In this document: positions 28,713 through 37,496 of the stretch, in pieces
Position numbering within the stretch: the first letter of the stretch is position 1
How the letters are laid out: each line of letters begins with the position of its first letter
Source: Microvirga sp. KLBC 81
GTDB taxonomy: Bacteria; Pseudomonadota; Alphaproteobacteria; Rhizobiales; Beijerinckiaceae
Assembly: GCF_003075415.1 (NCBI RefSeq)
Contig: NZ_QDAH01000002.1
Coordinates: forward strand, 186,001 to 250,000
Direction of reading: 5' to 3'
Length of the DNA stretch: 64,000 bases
Position numbers and translations under genes: made by a program
Notes under the pieces: model-generated
Told to the model about the DNA's origin: nothing
The model's input: only the letters and a program-made list of their open reading frames with translations
Database searches by the model: none

Positions 28713-29048
28713 ATGGGCCGCACGATCACAGCACTTGTCGTTCCCGTATTGATGCTGGCTGGCTTGAATGTCGGCGCCTCTGCGCAGGAGCCGAGCTGGC
28801 CCGAGGTCAAATGCGCCCGCTACAAGAAGGCATGGTCCGAAGCTCTCTCGCGTACGGGCAAGAAGGGGCTGGGGCAGGAGTTCCTCGACCGGCACGAAGC
28901 CTTCCTGTCCTCCGGCTGCACGACGAAGGCCGATGTGTGTCCCCGGTCCTCCGAGGAATTGGCGCTCGCGAACATGATGGTGGTCGCCGCCATGAATGCC
29001 GGAACCGCGAGCACGTTCCCGCCGTTCGCCTGCCGCAAGGAACGTTAA
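28713..29048 (+). CDS. Small secreted protein, unknown function
   Basis: A 111-residue protein with a Sec signal peptide (MGRTITALVVPVLMLAGLNVGASAQ). The mature part has four Cys (KCARYKK, SSGCTTKADVCPRS, FACRKE), enough for two periplasmic disulfides. GTGAGGATAGG supplies the ribosome-binding site. I do not recognise a named family. It sits between the topoisomerase and MBL hydrolase genes on the same strand, with no clear functional link to either. Confidence 0.7.
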   Translation: MGRTITALVVPVLMLAGLNVGASAQEPSWPEVKCARYKKAWSEALSRTGKKGLGQEFLDRHEAFLSSGCTTKADVCPRSSEELALANMMVVAAMNAGTASTFPPFACRKER

Positions 29049-29123
29049 GAGCGGCTGCGGATTCGAACATTCTCTTTAGCTCCGGCGTTAGGGTTTCGCT
29101 CCATCCCGGCAGCGAGGCTCTCC

Positions 29124-30002
29124 ATGCGCATTCATCATCTCAATTGCGGCTGCATGTGCCCTCTGGGTGGAAAGCTCTGGGATGGCGTGAGCCGGGGTCT
29201 GACCGGACAACTCGTGTGTCATTGCCAGCTGATCGAGACGGACCGTCACGGACTTGTCCTCGTCGATACGGGGATCGGCTCCCGCGACGTGGAGGATCCT
29301 TACGAGCGGATCAGTCCGCTTTTCGTCCACGTCAATCGCATCCAGCTGGATCATCGCTACACCGCCCTGGAGCAGGTCAAGAGCCTGGGCTTCTCTCCCC
29401 GGGATGTGAGGCACATCGTTCTGACGCATCTCGACTTCGATCATGCGGGCGGCCTGGAGGATTTCCCCGAGGCGACGGTGCATGTGCTGCGCGCCGAAGC
29501 CGAAGAGGCCGAGGTGCGCCGAGGCTTCATTCATCGCCGTCGCTACCGTCCGGAACAATGGGATGGCGTACGCGACTGGCATTTCTATGATCCGTCCGGG
29601 GAAAAATGGTTCGGTTTCGGCTCCGTGCGCGATCTCGACGGCCTGCCGCCCGAAATCCTGATGATTCCGCTGCCCGGTCATACGATGGGCCACGCCGGCA
29701 TTGCCATCGACACGCCGGAAGGCTGGCTGCTCAATGCGGGCGATGCTTATTTCCATCGTCATGAGATGGACGAGGAGCCGTCCTGCACCCCGGGGCTCCT
29801 TGCCTATCAGCGCCTGATGGAGGAGGACCGGCCCCTGCGCCTCCACAACCAGGAGCGCCTCAGAACCCTGGCCAACGACCCTCACAGCAACGTGAGAATC
29901 TTCTGCAGCCACGACCCCGTGGAACTCGAAGCCTTGCAGCGCCTCAGTACAGGATGGCGGCCGCTGAGGGCTGAATCCATTCCTTATATGCATTACTCCT
30001 AA
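29124..30002 (+). CDS. MBL-fold metallohydrolase
   Basis: A 292-residue metallo-beta-lactamase-fold enzyme. Metal ligands are seen in VLTHLDFDHAGGLEDF (HxDxDH, the form found in AHL lactonases and some phosphodiesterases), PLPGHTMGHAGIAI, LNAGDAYFHRHEM and CSHDP. The N-terminus MRIHHLNCGCMCPLGG has closely spaced Cys residues but no signal peptide. The HxDxDH type and the order of motifs suggest a hydrolase of esters or lactones; quorum quenching is possible but not shown. It stands alone, with a family A repeat between it and cydA. Confidence 0.85.
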   Translation: MRIHHLNCGCMCPLGGKLWDGVSRGLTGQLVCHCQLIETDRHGLVLVDTGIGSRDVEDPYERISPLFVHVNRIQLDHRYTALEQVKSLGFSPRDVRHIVLTHLDFDHAGGLEDFPEATVHVLRAEAEEAEVRRGFIHRRRYRPEQWDGVRDWHFYDPSGEKWFGFGSVRDLDGLPPEILMIPLPGHTMGHAGIAIDTPEGWLLNAGDAYFHRHEMDEEPSCTPGLLAYQRLMEEDRPLRLHNQERLRTLANDPHSNVRIFCSHDPVELEALQRLSTGWRPLRAESIPYMHYS

Positions 30003-30061
30003 TACACCGGGCCTCTGGTCCCAGCATCCCTGCCGCCCTAAAAGCAGGGCAGGACGTCAGC

Positions 30062-30160
30062 GCATCGTGCGGACCTCCGGTTCGCCCCAAGCGATGCGCT
30101 CATCATAGGAGAAGCATCGGACCGATCCCGAAAGTGCCTTCCACTTTTCTCGTCCGATGC
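30062..30160. repeat. Family A two-palindrome element, copy 3 (cydA leader)
   Basis: First palindrome 30062-30098 (GCATCGTGCGGACCTCCGG ... GCGATGC), second 30113-30160 (GCATCGGACCGATCCCGAAAG ... CCACTTTTCTCGTCCGATGC). Its right end lies 17 bases before the cydA start codon, so it must be part of the cydA promoter region or leader. Confidence 0.85.
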
Positions 30161-30177
30161 TTTGAAGGGGAAGCGGT

Positions 30178-31614
30178 ATGGAACTCGATGCCCTGATGCT
30201 TTCGCGCATCCAGTTTGCGTTCACGATTGCGTTCCACATCATCTTTCCGGCCTTCACCATCGGTCTGGCGAGCTGGCTCGCGGCGCTGGAATTCAACTGG
30301 CTGCGCACGGGCAACCCGCTCTACCGCAACCTCTTCCGTTTTTGGGTGAAGGTCTTTGCGGTGTCCTTCGGCCTTGGCGTCGTGTCGGGCATCGTCATGA
30401 GCTATCAGTTCGGCACGAACTGGTCGCGCTTCTCCGAATTCACCGGCAATGTGTTGGGCCCTGTCATCGCCTATGAGGTGATTACCGCTTTCTTCCTTGA
30501 AGCTGCCTTCCTCGGCATCATGCTCTTCGGCTGGGAGAAGGTAGGTGATCGCCTGCATTTCTTCGCCACCTGCATGGTGGCCCTCGGCACGCTGATCTCC
30601 GCCTTCTGGATCCTCTCCGCCAATTCGTGGATGCAGACGCCGGATGGATTTGCCATCGAGAACGGCAAGGCGGTGCCCGTCGATTGGTTCAAGGTCGTTT
30701 TCAACCCGTCCTTCCCGCTGCGTTATGCGCATATGGTGCTGGGCTGCTACATTACCACGGCTTTCGCGGTGGCTGGGATGTCCGCCTGGATGTTGCTTCG
30801 TCATCCGCACGATGCGCCGGAGGCAAAGCTCGCGGGCTCGCGTCGCTCTCTCTCGATGGCTCTTTGGTTCGCCGCCATCTTCGTGCCGGTCCAGATCGTG
30901 ATCGGCGACCTTCATGGCCTGGGCGTGCTGGAGCATCAGCCGACGAAGCTTGCAGCCATCGAAGGCAACTGGGATCGCATGTCCAACATGCCGCTGCGCC
31001 TCTTCGCCATTCCCGACGAGGAGGCGGAAACCAATCATTACGAGATCGCTATTCCGAAGATCGGAAGCTGGGTTCTGACCCATGCCTATGACGGCGTCGT
31101 GCTGGGTCTCAAGGAAGTGCCGAAGGAGGATCGTCCGCCGGTCTGGCCCGTCTTCTTCTCCTTCCGCATCATGGTGGGCCTCGGCTTCGCGATGCTCGGC
31201 ATCGGCCTGTGGAGCCTCTATCTTCGTTTCAAGGGCACGCTGTTCACGAACAGGCCGTTCCTCACCGCCACGATGCTCATGACGCCCTCAGGCTTTGGCG
31301 CGGTGCTCTTCGGCTGGTTCACCGCCGAGATCGGCCGCCAGCCCTTCGTGGTCTATGGCCACTTGCGCACGGCGGATGCGGTGTCGCCCGTGGCCGCGGG
31401 CGCGGTGACGGCATCGCTTCTCACGTTCTTCGTCGTCTATGCCTTCATCTTCGGCTTCGGCTCCTATTATCTCGCCAAGCTCCTGCGGCGTGGACCCGAT
31501 CCGGTCGAGGATATCCGCGGCGACGATATTTCCAAGAAGCCGAAGCGGCCGTTCTCCGTGCCGGATGAAGGAATCGAAGGCAGGCCCGGTCACCGGGCGC
31601 AGCCGGCGGAATAG
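30178..31614 (+). CDS. cydA: Cytochrome bd-type (cyanide-insensitive) quinol oxidase subunit I
   Basis: CydA/CioA binds haems b558, b595 and d and oxidises quinol while reducing O2 to water. The 478-residue protein starts MELDALMLSRIQFAFTIAFHIIFPAFTIG, has haem-ligating His in the first helices (FHIIFPAFTIG), the GRQPFVVYGHLRT motif in the late segment and a short Q-loop (EHQPTKLAAIEGNWD follows GDLHGLGVL), which with the length below 500 residues marks the cyanide-insensitive CioA branch rather than E. coli CydA. AAGGGGAAGCGGT precedes the ATG. It heads the cydA-cydB-DUF2474 operon; no cydDC is present here. Confidence 0.95.
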   Translation: MELDALMLSRIQFAFTIAFHIIFPAFTIGLASWLAALEFNWLRTGNPLYRNLFRFWVKVFAVSFGLGVVSGIVMSYQFGTNWSRFSEFTGNVLGPVIAYEVITAFFLEAAFLGIMLFGWEKVGDRLHFFATCMVALGTLISAFWILSANSWMQTPDGFAIENGKAVPVDWFKVVFNPSFPLRYAHMVLGCYITTAFAVAGMSAWMLLRHPHDAPEAKLAGSRRSLSMALWFAAIFVPVQIVIGDLHGLGVLEHQPTKLAAIEGNWDRMSNMPLRLFAIPDEEAETNHYEIAIPKIGSWVLTHAYDGVVLGLKEVPKEDRPPVWPVFFSFRIMVGLGFAMLGIGLWSLYLRFKGTLFTNRPFLTATMLMTPSGFGAVLFGWFTAEIGRQPFVVYGHLRTADAVSPVAAGAVTASLLTFFVVYAFIFGFGSYYLAKLLRRGPDPVEDIRGDDISKKPKRPFSVPDEGIEGRPGHRAQPAE

Positions 31615-31626
31615 GAGGGTGAGGGC

Positions 31627-32676
31627 ATGTTCGGGTTTGGCAACGAATACGAGGGCCTCGCCTTCTGGCTGCCGCTGATCTGGGCGGGGCTGATCGCGGT
31701 GGCGGTGGCCATGTATGTGATCGTCGACGGCTTCGATCTCGGCGTCGGCATTCTCTTCAAGGCCGCGCGCAGCGAGAACTGGCGCGACCGGATGATGTTC
31801 TCCGTCGCTCCCATCTGGGACGGCAACGAGACCTGGCTCATCCTCGGCGGCGGCGGCCTCTTTGCCGTGTTCCACGTCGCCTATGCGGTGCTCATGCCGG
31901 CGCTCTATGTGCCGATCATTCTCATGCTGATCGCGCTGATCTTTCGCGGTGTGGCCTTCGAATTCCGCTTCAAATCGGAGCGTTCGAAGTTCCTGTGGGA
32001 CAATGCTTTCTTCTTCGGCTCGCTGCTCGCGACCTTCTTCCAGGGCATGGTTCTCGGCGCCTTCGTGCAGGGCTTTGCCAATGATGGCCGCCAGTTCACC
32101 GGCGGCACGTTCGATTTCCTCACTCCTTTCAGTGTCGTCACCGGCATCAGCCTCATCTGCGGCTACGGACTTCTCGGCTCCACCTGGTGCGTGATGAAGA
32201 CGACGGGTGAATTGGAGATCTGGGCGCGGCGCATGGCGGTTCGCTTTCTGATCGCAACGATCATCGCCATGGGCGTCGTGTCGCTGTGGGTGCCGTTCCT
32301 CGGGCGGCAAATCGAAACGCGCTGGTTCTCCTGGCCCAACATTGCGTTCCTCGCTCCGATCCCGCTGATCACGGTCTATACGGCCTATCGGTTGTTCCGC
32401 GATCTGGAAGTCGGGCGGCATTACAGGCCCTTCTTCCTCGCGATCGCGCTCTTCCTGCTCGGCTATCTCGGCCTCGGCGTCAGCCTCTTCCCGTTCAACG
32501 TGCCGCCGAACCTGACGATCTGGGATACGGCCAATACGGTGAACTCTCAGCTCTTCGCGCTTGTGGGATTTGCCATCGTGCTGCCGATCACTTTCGCCTA
32601 CACGGCCTATGCTTATTACGTGTTCCGCGGGAAGGTGGCCGAGGAAATCCAGGGCGGCGGCTACGGATATCATTGA
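31627..32676 (+). CDS. cydB: Cytochrome bd-type quinol oxidase subunit II
   Basis: CydB/CioB is the second core membrane subunit of the bd oxidase. The 349-residue protein begins near FWLPLIWAGLIAVAVAMYVIVDGFDLGVGIL, with the FDLG motif of helix 1, then SVAPIWDGNETWLILGGGGLFAVF, typical of CydB, and eight to nine helices in all. GGAGGGTGAGGGC lies before its ATG, 12 bases after cydA. Its stop overlaps the next start (TGATG at 32674-32678), so the third, tiny subunit is translationally coupled. Confidence 0.95.
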   Translation: MFGFGNEYEGLAFWLPLIWAGLIAVAVAMYVIVDGFDLGVGILFKAARSENWRDRMMFSVAPIWDGNETWLILGGGGLFAVFHVAYAVLMPALYVPIILMLIALIFRGVAFEFRFKSERSKFLWDNAFFFGSLLATFFQGMVLGAFVQGFANDGRQFTGGTFDFLTPFSVVTGISLICGYGLLGSTWCVMKTTGELEIWARRMAVRFLIATIIAMGVVSLWVPFLGRQIETRWFSWPNIAFLAPIPLITVYTAYRLFRDLEVGRHYRPFFLAIALFLLGYLGLGVSLFPFNVPPNLTIWDTANTVNSQLFALVGFAIVLPITFAYTAYAYYVFRGKVAEEIQGGGYGYH

Positions 32677-32807
32677 TGCAAGCCGATACCCATCGTCCGC
32701 CGGAGAGGCGTATCAAACGCCTTTTCTGGTTCGTGCTGATTTATCTCGTGAGCCTCGCGGCTTTCGCCGCTCTCGTCTATGGCCTGAGATTCATCATTCC
32801 GCATTGA
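32676..32807 (+). CDS. DUF2474 small membrane subunit of the bd oxidase
   Basis: A 43-residue protein: a basic cytosolic leader (MQADTHRPPERRIKRLF), one transmembrane helix (FVLIYLVSLAAFAALVYGL) and a short tail ending in HIIPH-like FIIPH. Small proteins of this type (DUF2474; compare CydX/CydH) accompany CioAB and CydAB and stabilise the haem d site. The ATG overlaps the cydB stop by one base. It ends immediately before the convergent stop codon of the gene at 32808. The assignment rests on position, length and single-helix topology. Confidence 0.85.
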   Translation: MQADTHRPPERRIKRLFWFVLIYLVSLAAFAALVYGLRFIIPH

Positions 32808-33656
32808 TCAGCGGTAGGTGCTGATAAGACCCTTGTCAGTCACTACGACCCAGCGGCCACCCCGGCGCTCGATGGCTTCCACGCGCCCGACTCCCGGGAT
32901 GACATTGCCGGGCATCACCTCATAGATGCCGCGATTGCGGCTCTCCACGAGAGCCGAACCGTTATAGACCTCGCGCAGCACCCAGCCCTCGACCGGTTCG
33001 GTCCTGGCCTGCTTCGCAGCGGGGGCGCTCTCGCGCTCGGACTCGTTGGCAGGGGCTGCCGCCGTCGCGGCAGGCTTGCTCGCGCTCAAGCCGTTCAGGC
33101 TCGCCATGATCTGGCTTTCCATGCGGTTGAGCCGTTCCTCAAGAGCAGACAGTTTCTTCCCGGGCTCCTGGATCGCAATGGCGAGGCGATCGACCTTTTC
33201 TGCGAGCTTGGGTTGGTCAGAGGCCTTGGAGATGGATGCGGTATGCGCGACGTCCCGGGCCGCCGCCATGGTGCTCTTCAGGGCCGCCAGATCATCCGTG
33301 AGCTTGGACAGGATCTCCTGGCTGCGCGCGGTTTCGGCCTCCATGCGGTGAATGGCCTCCCGATTGGCCAAGGTCCCCATATAGGAGGCAAGCCATCCGG
33401 CACCGATCAGCAGGACAGCCGTCGCGGCCTGCGTCAGAAAGGAGCTTCTGGAAGATGACGCAGCGGCAGGAGCTTCCTGGTTTGTGCTTTCCTCCTGAGC
33501 AGGCGTAGGCGTCGGCATCAGACCCTGGCGGGCACTTCTGACGGCTTCGGCCAGAGCCGCGCTGGCGGCCGGGTCGATCTGGACAGGGCCCGCTGCCGGT
33601 TCGCCGGTGCGACCATGGTCCGCAGGGAGAGGGCAAGAGAGATTGATCGAGTCCAT
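32808..33656 (-). CDS. Membrane-anchored coiled-coil protein, unknown function
   Basis: A 282-residue protein. After an acidic, Pro/Ala-rich cytosolic N-terminus comes one transmembrane helix (about residues 75-95, AATAVLLIGAGWLASYMG), then a long helical section with heptad-like spacing (about 105-185), an Ala/Lys/Glu linker, and a compact C-terminal domain from WVLREVYNGSALVESRNRGIYEVMPGNVIPGVGRVEAIERRGGRWVVVTDKGLI that looks beta-rich. I know similar C-termini from uncharacterised Rhizobiales proteins encoded near secretion genes but cannot name a family. It diverges from the type I secretion operon across about 400 bases, so a role with that system is possible only by position. Confidence 0.7.
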   Translation of the reverse strand: MDSINLSCPLPADHGRTGEPAAGPVQIDPAASAALAEAVRSARQGLMPTPTPAQEESTNQEAPAAASSSRSSFLTQAATAVLLIGAGWLASYMGTLANREAIHRMEAETARSQEILSKLTDDLAALKSTMAAARDVAHTASISKASDQPKLAEKVDRLAIAIQEPGKKLSALEERLNRMESQIMASLNGLSASKPAATAAAPANESERESAPAAKQARTEPVEGWVLREVYNGSALVESRNRGIYEVMPGNVIPGVGRVEAIERRGGRWVVVTDKGLISTYR

Positions 33657-34055
33657 ATTGCGACCTCATTTGTGGGTCACATCTGCTTAACCATCAAATT
33701 TTACTAAATAGTTACGTTAGGGAGAGGGTCACGTTACGTTCCCTCTCCGAATGGAGGGCAAGAAAATCTTGCCTAAATGTTGCCAAGAGTTTTAGTTGAC
33801 ATAGATACATGAAATAGGGTTACAACAGAAGTGGCGTAACGGAAGGCGCCGACTTTGGGGGCATCTCATATCCATAAGAGCCATGAAAAAGCCGGGCGCT
33901 TCTGCCTGGTCCTGCTAAGATATGCTTTTATGGTCCAAAGCCCGACATCGAAGCCATCGCAAGATGGCAAACGCCATGCTAGGATATAACCGTGCATGGC
34001 GGCACTGCAGCTGAACGATGTGCCGGGCAACCGGACCATCGATGGAAAGAAGATA
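33657..34055. other. AT-rich divergent regulatory region
   Basis: This region between the coiled-coil protein and the secretion ATPase is much richer in A and T than its surroundings. It holds an inverted repeat GGAGAGGG (33721-33728) / CCCTCTCC (33741-33748), a doubled GTTACGTTA-like string (near 33711 and 33733), and a TTGACA at about 33797. I see no protein-coding gene; an upstream in-frame ATG at 33996 could extend the next gene by 20 residues. Confidence 0.55.
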
Positions 34056-35831
34056 ATGAAGCAGGCATCGAGACATCGGGAAGAGAGCACGGAGGTCCAA
34101 GACGCTCTGAAATCGTGCTTACCTTCTTTTACCAGTGTGGCTGGCTTTTCGGCCGTCGTGAACATCCTGGCGCTGACCGGTTCGATCTACATGCTGCAGG
34201 TCTATGACCGCGTGCTGTCGAGCCGGAGCATCCCGACCCTGATCGGTCTCTCCCTCATCGTCCTGGCAGCCTATGCCCTTTCGGGCGGCCTCGACATGCT
34301 GCGCGGCAGGATGCTGGCGCGCATCGGCGCCCGCTTCGACGAGATCCTCGCGCCCCGCGTGTTCGATCTCGTTGCGACCATGCCGCTGAAGGGCGCCAAG
34401 CAGGCCGAGAGCATGCAGCCGATCCGTGACGTGGACACGATCCGCGGCTTCCTTTCGAGCCTCGGCCCCACGGCTCTCTTCGACATGCCCTTCATGCCGA
34501 TCTTCCTCATCGGCTGCTTCATGATCCATCCCTGGATCGGCGTCTTTTCCGTCATCGGCGGCGTGTGCATCATCTTCCTGACGATCTACACGGACGCCAA
34601 GAGCAAGGAGCCGTCCCTGCAGGTGACGAAGAGCGGTGCCGAGCGCCACGCCATCGCTGAGACCAGCCGCCGCAATGCGGAAGCCATCCGGGCGCTCGGC
34701 ATGCTGAGCTTTCTTGGCAAGCGCTACGACGAGGTGCATGTCCGCCACGTCAATGACGGCCTGGCCGCCAGCGAATCTTCCGCCGGAATCAGTGCCTTCG
34801 CCAAGGTGTTCCGCATGATTCTCCAGTCGGGCATCCTGGGTCTTGGTGCTCTCCTGGTGATCGAAGGGCAGATGTCGGGCGGCCTCATGATCGCAGGCTC
34901 GATCCTGATGTCCCGCGCTCTCGCGCCCATCGAAATCGCCGTGGCCCACTGGAAAGGCTTCACCGCTTCCCGTCAGGCCTACCGTCGTCTCCAGCACATC
35001 ATGACCCTGGTTCCGCCGCAGGGAAAGCGCATGCCGCTGCCTGCTCCGAAAGCAGCCGTCTCGGTGGAAGACGTCTACATCGCCGCTCCGGGAGCTCAGT
35101 TCCCGATCGTCCAGGCCGCCTCGCTAAAGCTTCAGGCCGGCCAGGGTCTGGGCCTGATCGGCCCCAGCGCCTCCGGCAAGTCGACGCTCGCCCGCGCCCT
35201 CGTCGGCGTGTGGCCGGCCATGCGCGGCGAAATCCGCCTCGATGGTGCGGCGCTCGACCAGTGGGAGGCGGATGCTCTCGGCCGCCACATCGGCTATCTG
35301 CCGCAGGACGTGGAGCTGTTTGAAGGCACCGTTGCCGAGAACATCGCGCGCTTCCAGCCGAAGGCCAAGCCGGAGGACATCATCTCCGCGGCGAAGGCGG
35401 CCGGCGCTCACGAGCTGATCCTCAACCTGCCGGACGGCTACGATACGGTTCTCGGTGAGGCCGGCGCCTCCCTCTCGGGTGGTCAGCGCCAGCGTGTCGC
35501 CCTGGCCCGCGCCCTCTACGGCAATCCGTTCATGGTCGTGCTCGACGAGCCGAATGCCAGCCTCGACGGCGCCGGCGACGAGGCGCTCAATCAGGCGATC
35601 CTTTCGGTCCGGCAGCGTGGCGGTATCGTCGTCGTCATCACCCATCGTCCTGCCGCTCTCGGACAGGTCGATCAGGTCGCCATCATGGAAGAGGGCCGCA
35701 TCAAGGCCTTCGGCCCGCGGGACGAAGTCCTGCAGAGCGTGATGAAACGCAATACGGTCCCGGCGCAGACCCCGACGGTACGGGTGCAGCCGGCGCAGGC
35801 GCAGGCCTCGAACCTGCGGGAGGTTGGTTAA
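34056..35831 (+). CDS. prtD: Type I secretion ABC transporter, PrtD family
   Basis: The inner-membrane ATPase/permease of a type I secretion system that exports proteins with C-terminal signals straight to the outside. The 591-residue product has an N-terminal membrane domain with five to six helices (FSAVVNILALTGSIYMLQVYDRVL is the PrtD/HlyB-type start) and a C-terminal ATPase with Walker A GPSASGKST, LSGGQRQRVALARAL and Walker B VVLDEPNASLD. I prefer the ATG at 34056 (GGAAAGAAG upstream) over that at 33996. The adaptor gene begins at the next base after the stop. No TolC-like gene or RTX substrate is in the window. Confidence 0.93.
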   Translation: MKQASRHREESTEVQDALKSCLPSFTSVAGFSAVVNILALTGSIYMLQVYDRVLSSRSIPTLIGLSLIVLAAYALSGGLDMLRGRMLARIGARFDEILAPRVFDLVATMPLKGAKQAESMQPIRDVDTIRGFLSSLGPTALFDMPFMPIFLIGCFMIHPWIGVFSVIGGVCIIFLTIYTDAKSKEPSLQVTKSGAERHAIAETSRRNAEAIRALGMLSFLGKRYDEVHVRHVNDGLAASESSAGISAFAKVFRMILQSGILGLGALLVIEGQMSGGLMIAGSILMSRALAPIEIAVAHWKGFTASRQAYRRLQHIMTLVPPQGKRMPLPAPKAAVSVEDVYIAAPGAQFPIVQAASLKLQAGQGLGLIGPSASGKSTLARALVGVWPAMRGEIRLDGAALDQWEADALGRHIGYLPQDVELFEGTVAENIARFQPKAKPEDIISAAKAAGAHELILNLPDGYDTVLGEAGASLSGGQRQRVALARALYGNPFMVVLDEPNASLDGAGDEALNQAILSVRQRGGIVVVITHRPAALGQVDQVAIMEEGRIKAFGPRDEVLQSVMKRNTVPAQTPTVRVQPAQAQASNLREVG

Positions 35832-37154
35832 ATGATCGTCCTACAGCAGCCTCAGAAGCCTTCGCTGCACGAGAAGGTTCTGCGTCAGTCGAGCGTTGCC
35901 GGCGTGGCCATGATCGCATTGTTCGCCGGCACGATCGGTCTGTGGGCCGCCACCTCGACCCTGTCGGGTGCGGTCGTCGCCGGCGGTCAGTTCGTGGTCG
36001 ACAGCAGCGTCAAGAAGGTTCAGCACGCCACCGGCGGCATCGTCGGCGAGCTGAAGGTGAAGGATGGCGAGCGCGTCAAAGCGGGCGATCTCCTGGTCCG
36101 TCTGGACGAGACGGTGACCCGCGCCAATCTCCAGGTGGTTGCAAAGCAGCTCGACGAATATATCGGTCGCCAGGCGCGCCTCGAGGCCGAGCGCGACGGC
36201 GCCTCCGAGATCAAGATGCCGCCGGAGTTCGCCAATCGCCTCAACGATCCGGCCGTTCAGAAGATCATGTCTTCTGAGCGTACCCTCTTCGACGCGCGCC
36301 GCGCCACGCGCGATGCGCAGAAGGATCAGCTCAAGAAGCGGATCGCCCAGTCTCAGGATGAGATCAAGGGTCTGAGGGCTCAGCAGGAGGCGAAGGCCCG
36401 CGAGGCGGCGCTGATCACCGAGGAGCTCAAAGGCGTCCGCGAACTCTACCAGAAGAACCTGGTGCAGCTTCCGCGCCTGAACGCTCTCGAGCGTGATGCC
36501 GCCAGCATCGAAGGCCAGCGTGGCCAGCTGATCGCATCCGTGGCGCAGGCGGAGAGCCGCATTGCCGAAACCTCGTTCCAGATCATCCAGATCGACGAGC
36601 AGATGCGCGCGGAAGCCATGCAGGAATTGCGCGAGATGCAGAGCAAGATCGCCGAGTACACGGAGCGTCGCGTCGCGGCTGAGGATCAGCTGAAGCGTAT
36701 CGACATCCGCGCCCCCAGCGACGGTTATGTGCACCAGCTGAATGTCCACACCATCGGTGGCGTCATCTCGCCGGCCGAGCCTGTCATGCTCATCGTTCCG
36801 ACCAACGAGAAGCTCGAGCTCGAAGCCAAGGTTCTCCCTAACGAGATCGATCAGGTGAAGATCGGGCAGAAAGCGACCGTGAAGGTGCATGCTTCGAATG
36901 CGCGCAACATGCCTGACCTCCATGGCACCGTCAGCCGCATCTCGGCCGACGTATCCCGCGACCAGCAAACGGGTGCGACCTTCTACACGATTCGCGTGGA
37001 GCTGCCGCAGGACGAGATCAAGCGCCTTGAAAACCTGCATCTGATCGCCGGCATGCAGGCAGAGGTCTTCGTCGAGGTCAACGAGCGCACGCCTCTCGAA
37101 TACTTCTTCAAGCCCATGAAGGACCAGATCGCCCGCGCCTTCCGCGAGCACTAA
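35832..37154 (+). CDS. prtE: HlyD-family periplasmic adaptor of type I secretion
   Basis: A 440-residue membrane fusion protein that links the ABC ATPase to an outer-membrane TolC-type channel. It has a short cytosolic tail, one transmembrane helix (about residues 22-42, VAMIALFAGTIGLWAATSTL), a split lipoyl domain (GGIVGELKVKDGERVKAGDLLVRLDE and DIRAPSDGYVHQLNVHTIGGVISPAE), a long coiled-coil hairpin between them (about 95-275) and a beta-barrel end. The ATG abuts the upstream TAA with GGGAGG inside the preceding gene. A terminator follows. Confidence 0.94.
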   Translation: MIVLQQPQKPSLHEKVLRQSSVAGVAMIALFAGTIGLWAATSTLSGAVVAGGQFVVDSSVKKVQHATGGIVGELKVKDGERVKAGDLLVRLDETVTRANLQVVAKQLDEYIGRQARLEAERDGASEIKMPPEFANRLNDPAVQKIMSSERTLFDARRATRDAQKDQLKKRIAQSQDEIKGLRAQQEAKAREAALITEELKGVRELYQKNLVQLPRLNALERDAASIEGQRGQLIASVAQAESRIAETSFQIIQIDEQMRAEAMQELREMQSKIAEYTERRVAAEDQLKRIDIRAPSDGYVHQLNVHTIGGVISPAEPVMLIVPTNEKLELEAKVLPNEIDQVKIGQKATVKVHASNARNMPDLHGTVSRISADVSRDQQTGATFYTIRVELPQDEIKRLENLHLIAGMQAEVFVEVNERTPLEYFFKPMKDQIARAFREH

Positions 37155-37176
37155 GTCCTTCGGAGTTTACCCTTCA

Positions 37177-37212
37177 GACCGCAGCCGATCCCGTGTCGGC
37201 TGCGGTTTTTTA
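37177..37212 (+). terminator. Rho-independent terminator of the secretion operon
   Basis: CCGCAGCCGA, a short loop and TCGGCTGCGG are followed by TTTTTTATT. It begins about 24 bases after the adaptor stop. Confidence 0.92.
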
Positions 37213-37250
37213 TTGCCTGACGAGCTCCCGGCAGGAGCCCAAAACCTAGA

Positions 37251-37353
37251 GCATCGTGCGGACCTCCGGTTTTCCGCTCTCAACGATGCGCTCCTCTCAA
37301 GGCTGAGCATCGGATCGATCCCAAAAGTGCAAATCCACTTTTGGGTCCGATGC
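37251..37353. repeat. Family A two-palindrome element, copy 4
   Basis: First palindrome 37251-37289 (GCATCGTGCGGACCTCCGG ... ACGATGC), second 37307-37353 (GCATCGGATCGATCCCAAAAG ... CCACTTTTGGGTCCGATGC). With the terminator it fills most of the gap before otsA; the remaining bases to 37496 show no gene. Confidence 0.88.
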
Positions 37354-37496
37354 TCTAGAAAGTTCAGAACAGAAGCCCATAACAGGGACGGGCGCCCCTC
37401 GGGTGCGGCGCTCGGGCGAGAGGCTAAACGTCGAGGTTTTCCCGAGTTTTAGGCTTCAGCCTTCGAAACGTCTGAAATGTTCTGGGAAGCAGAGGT

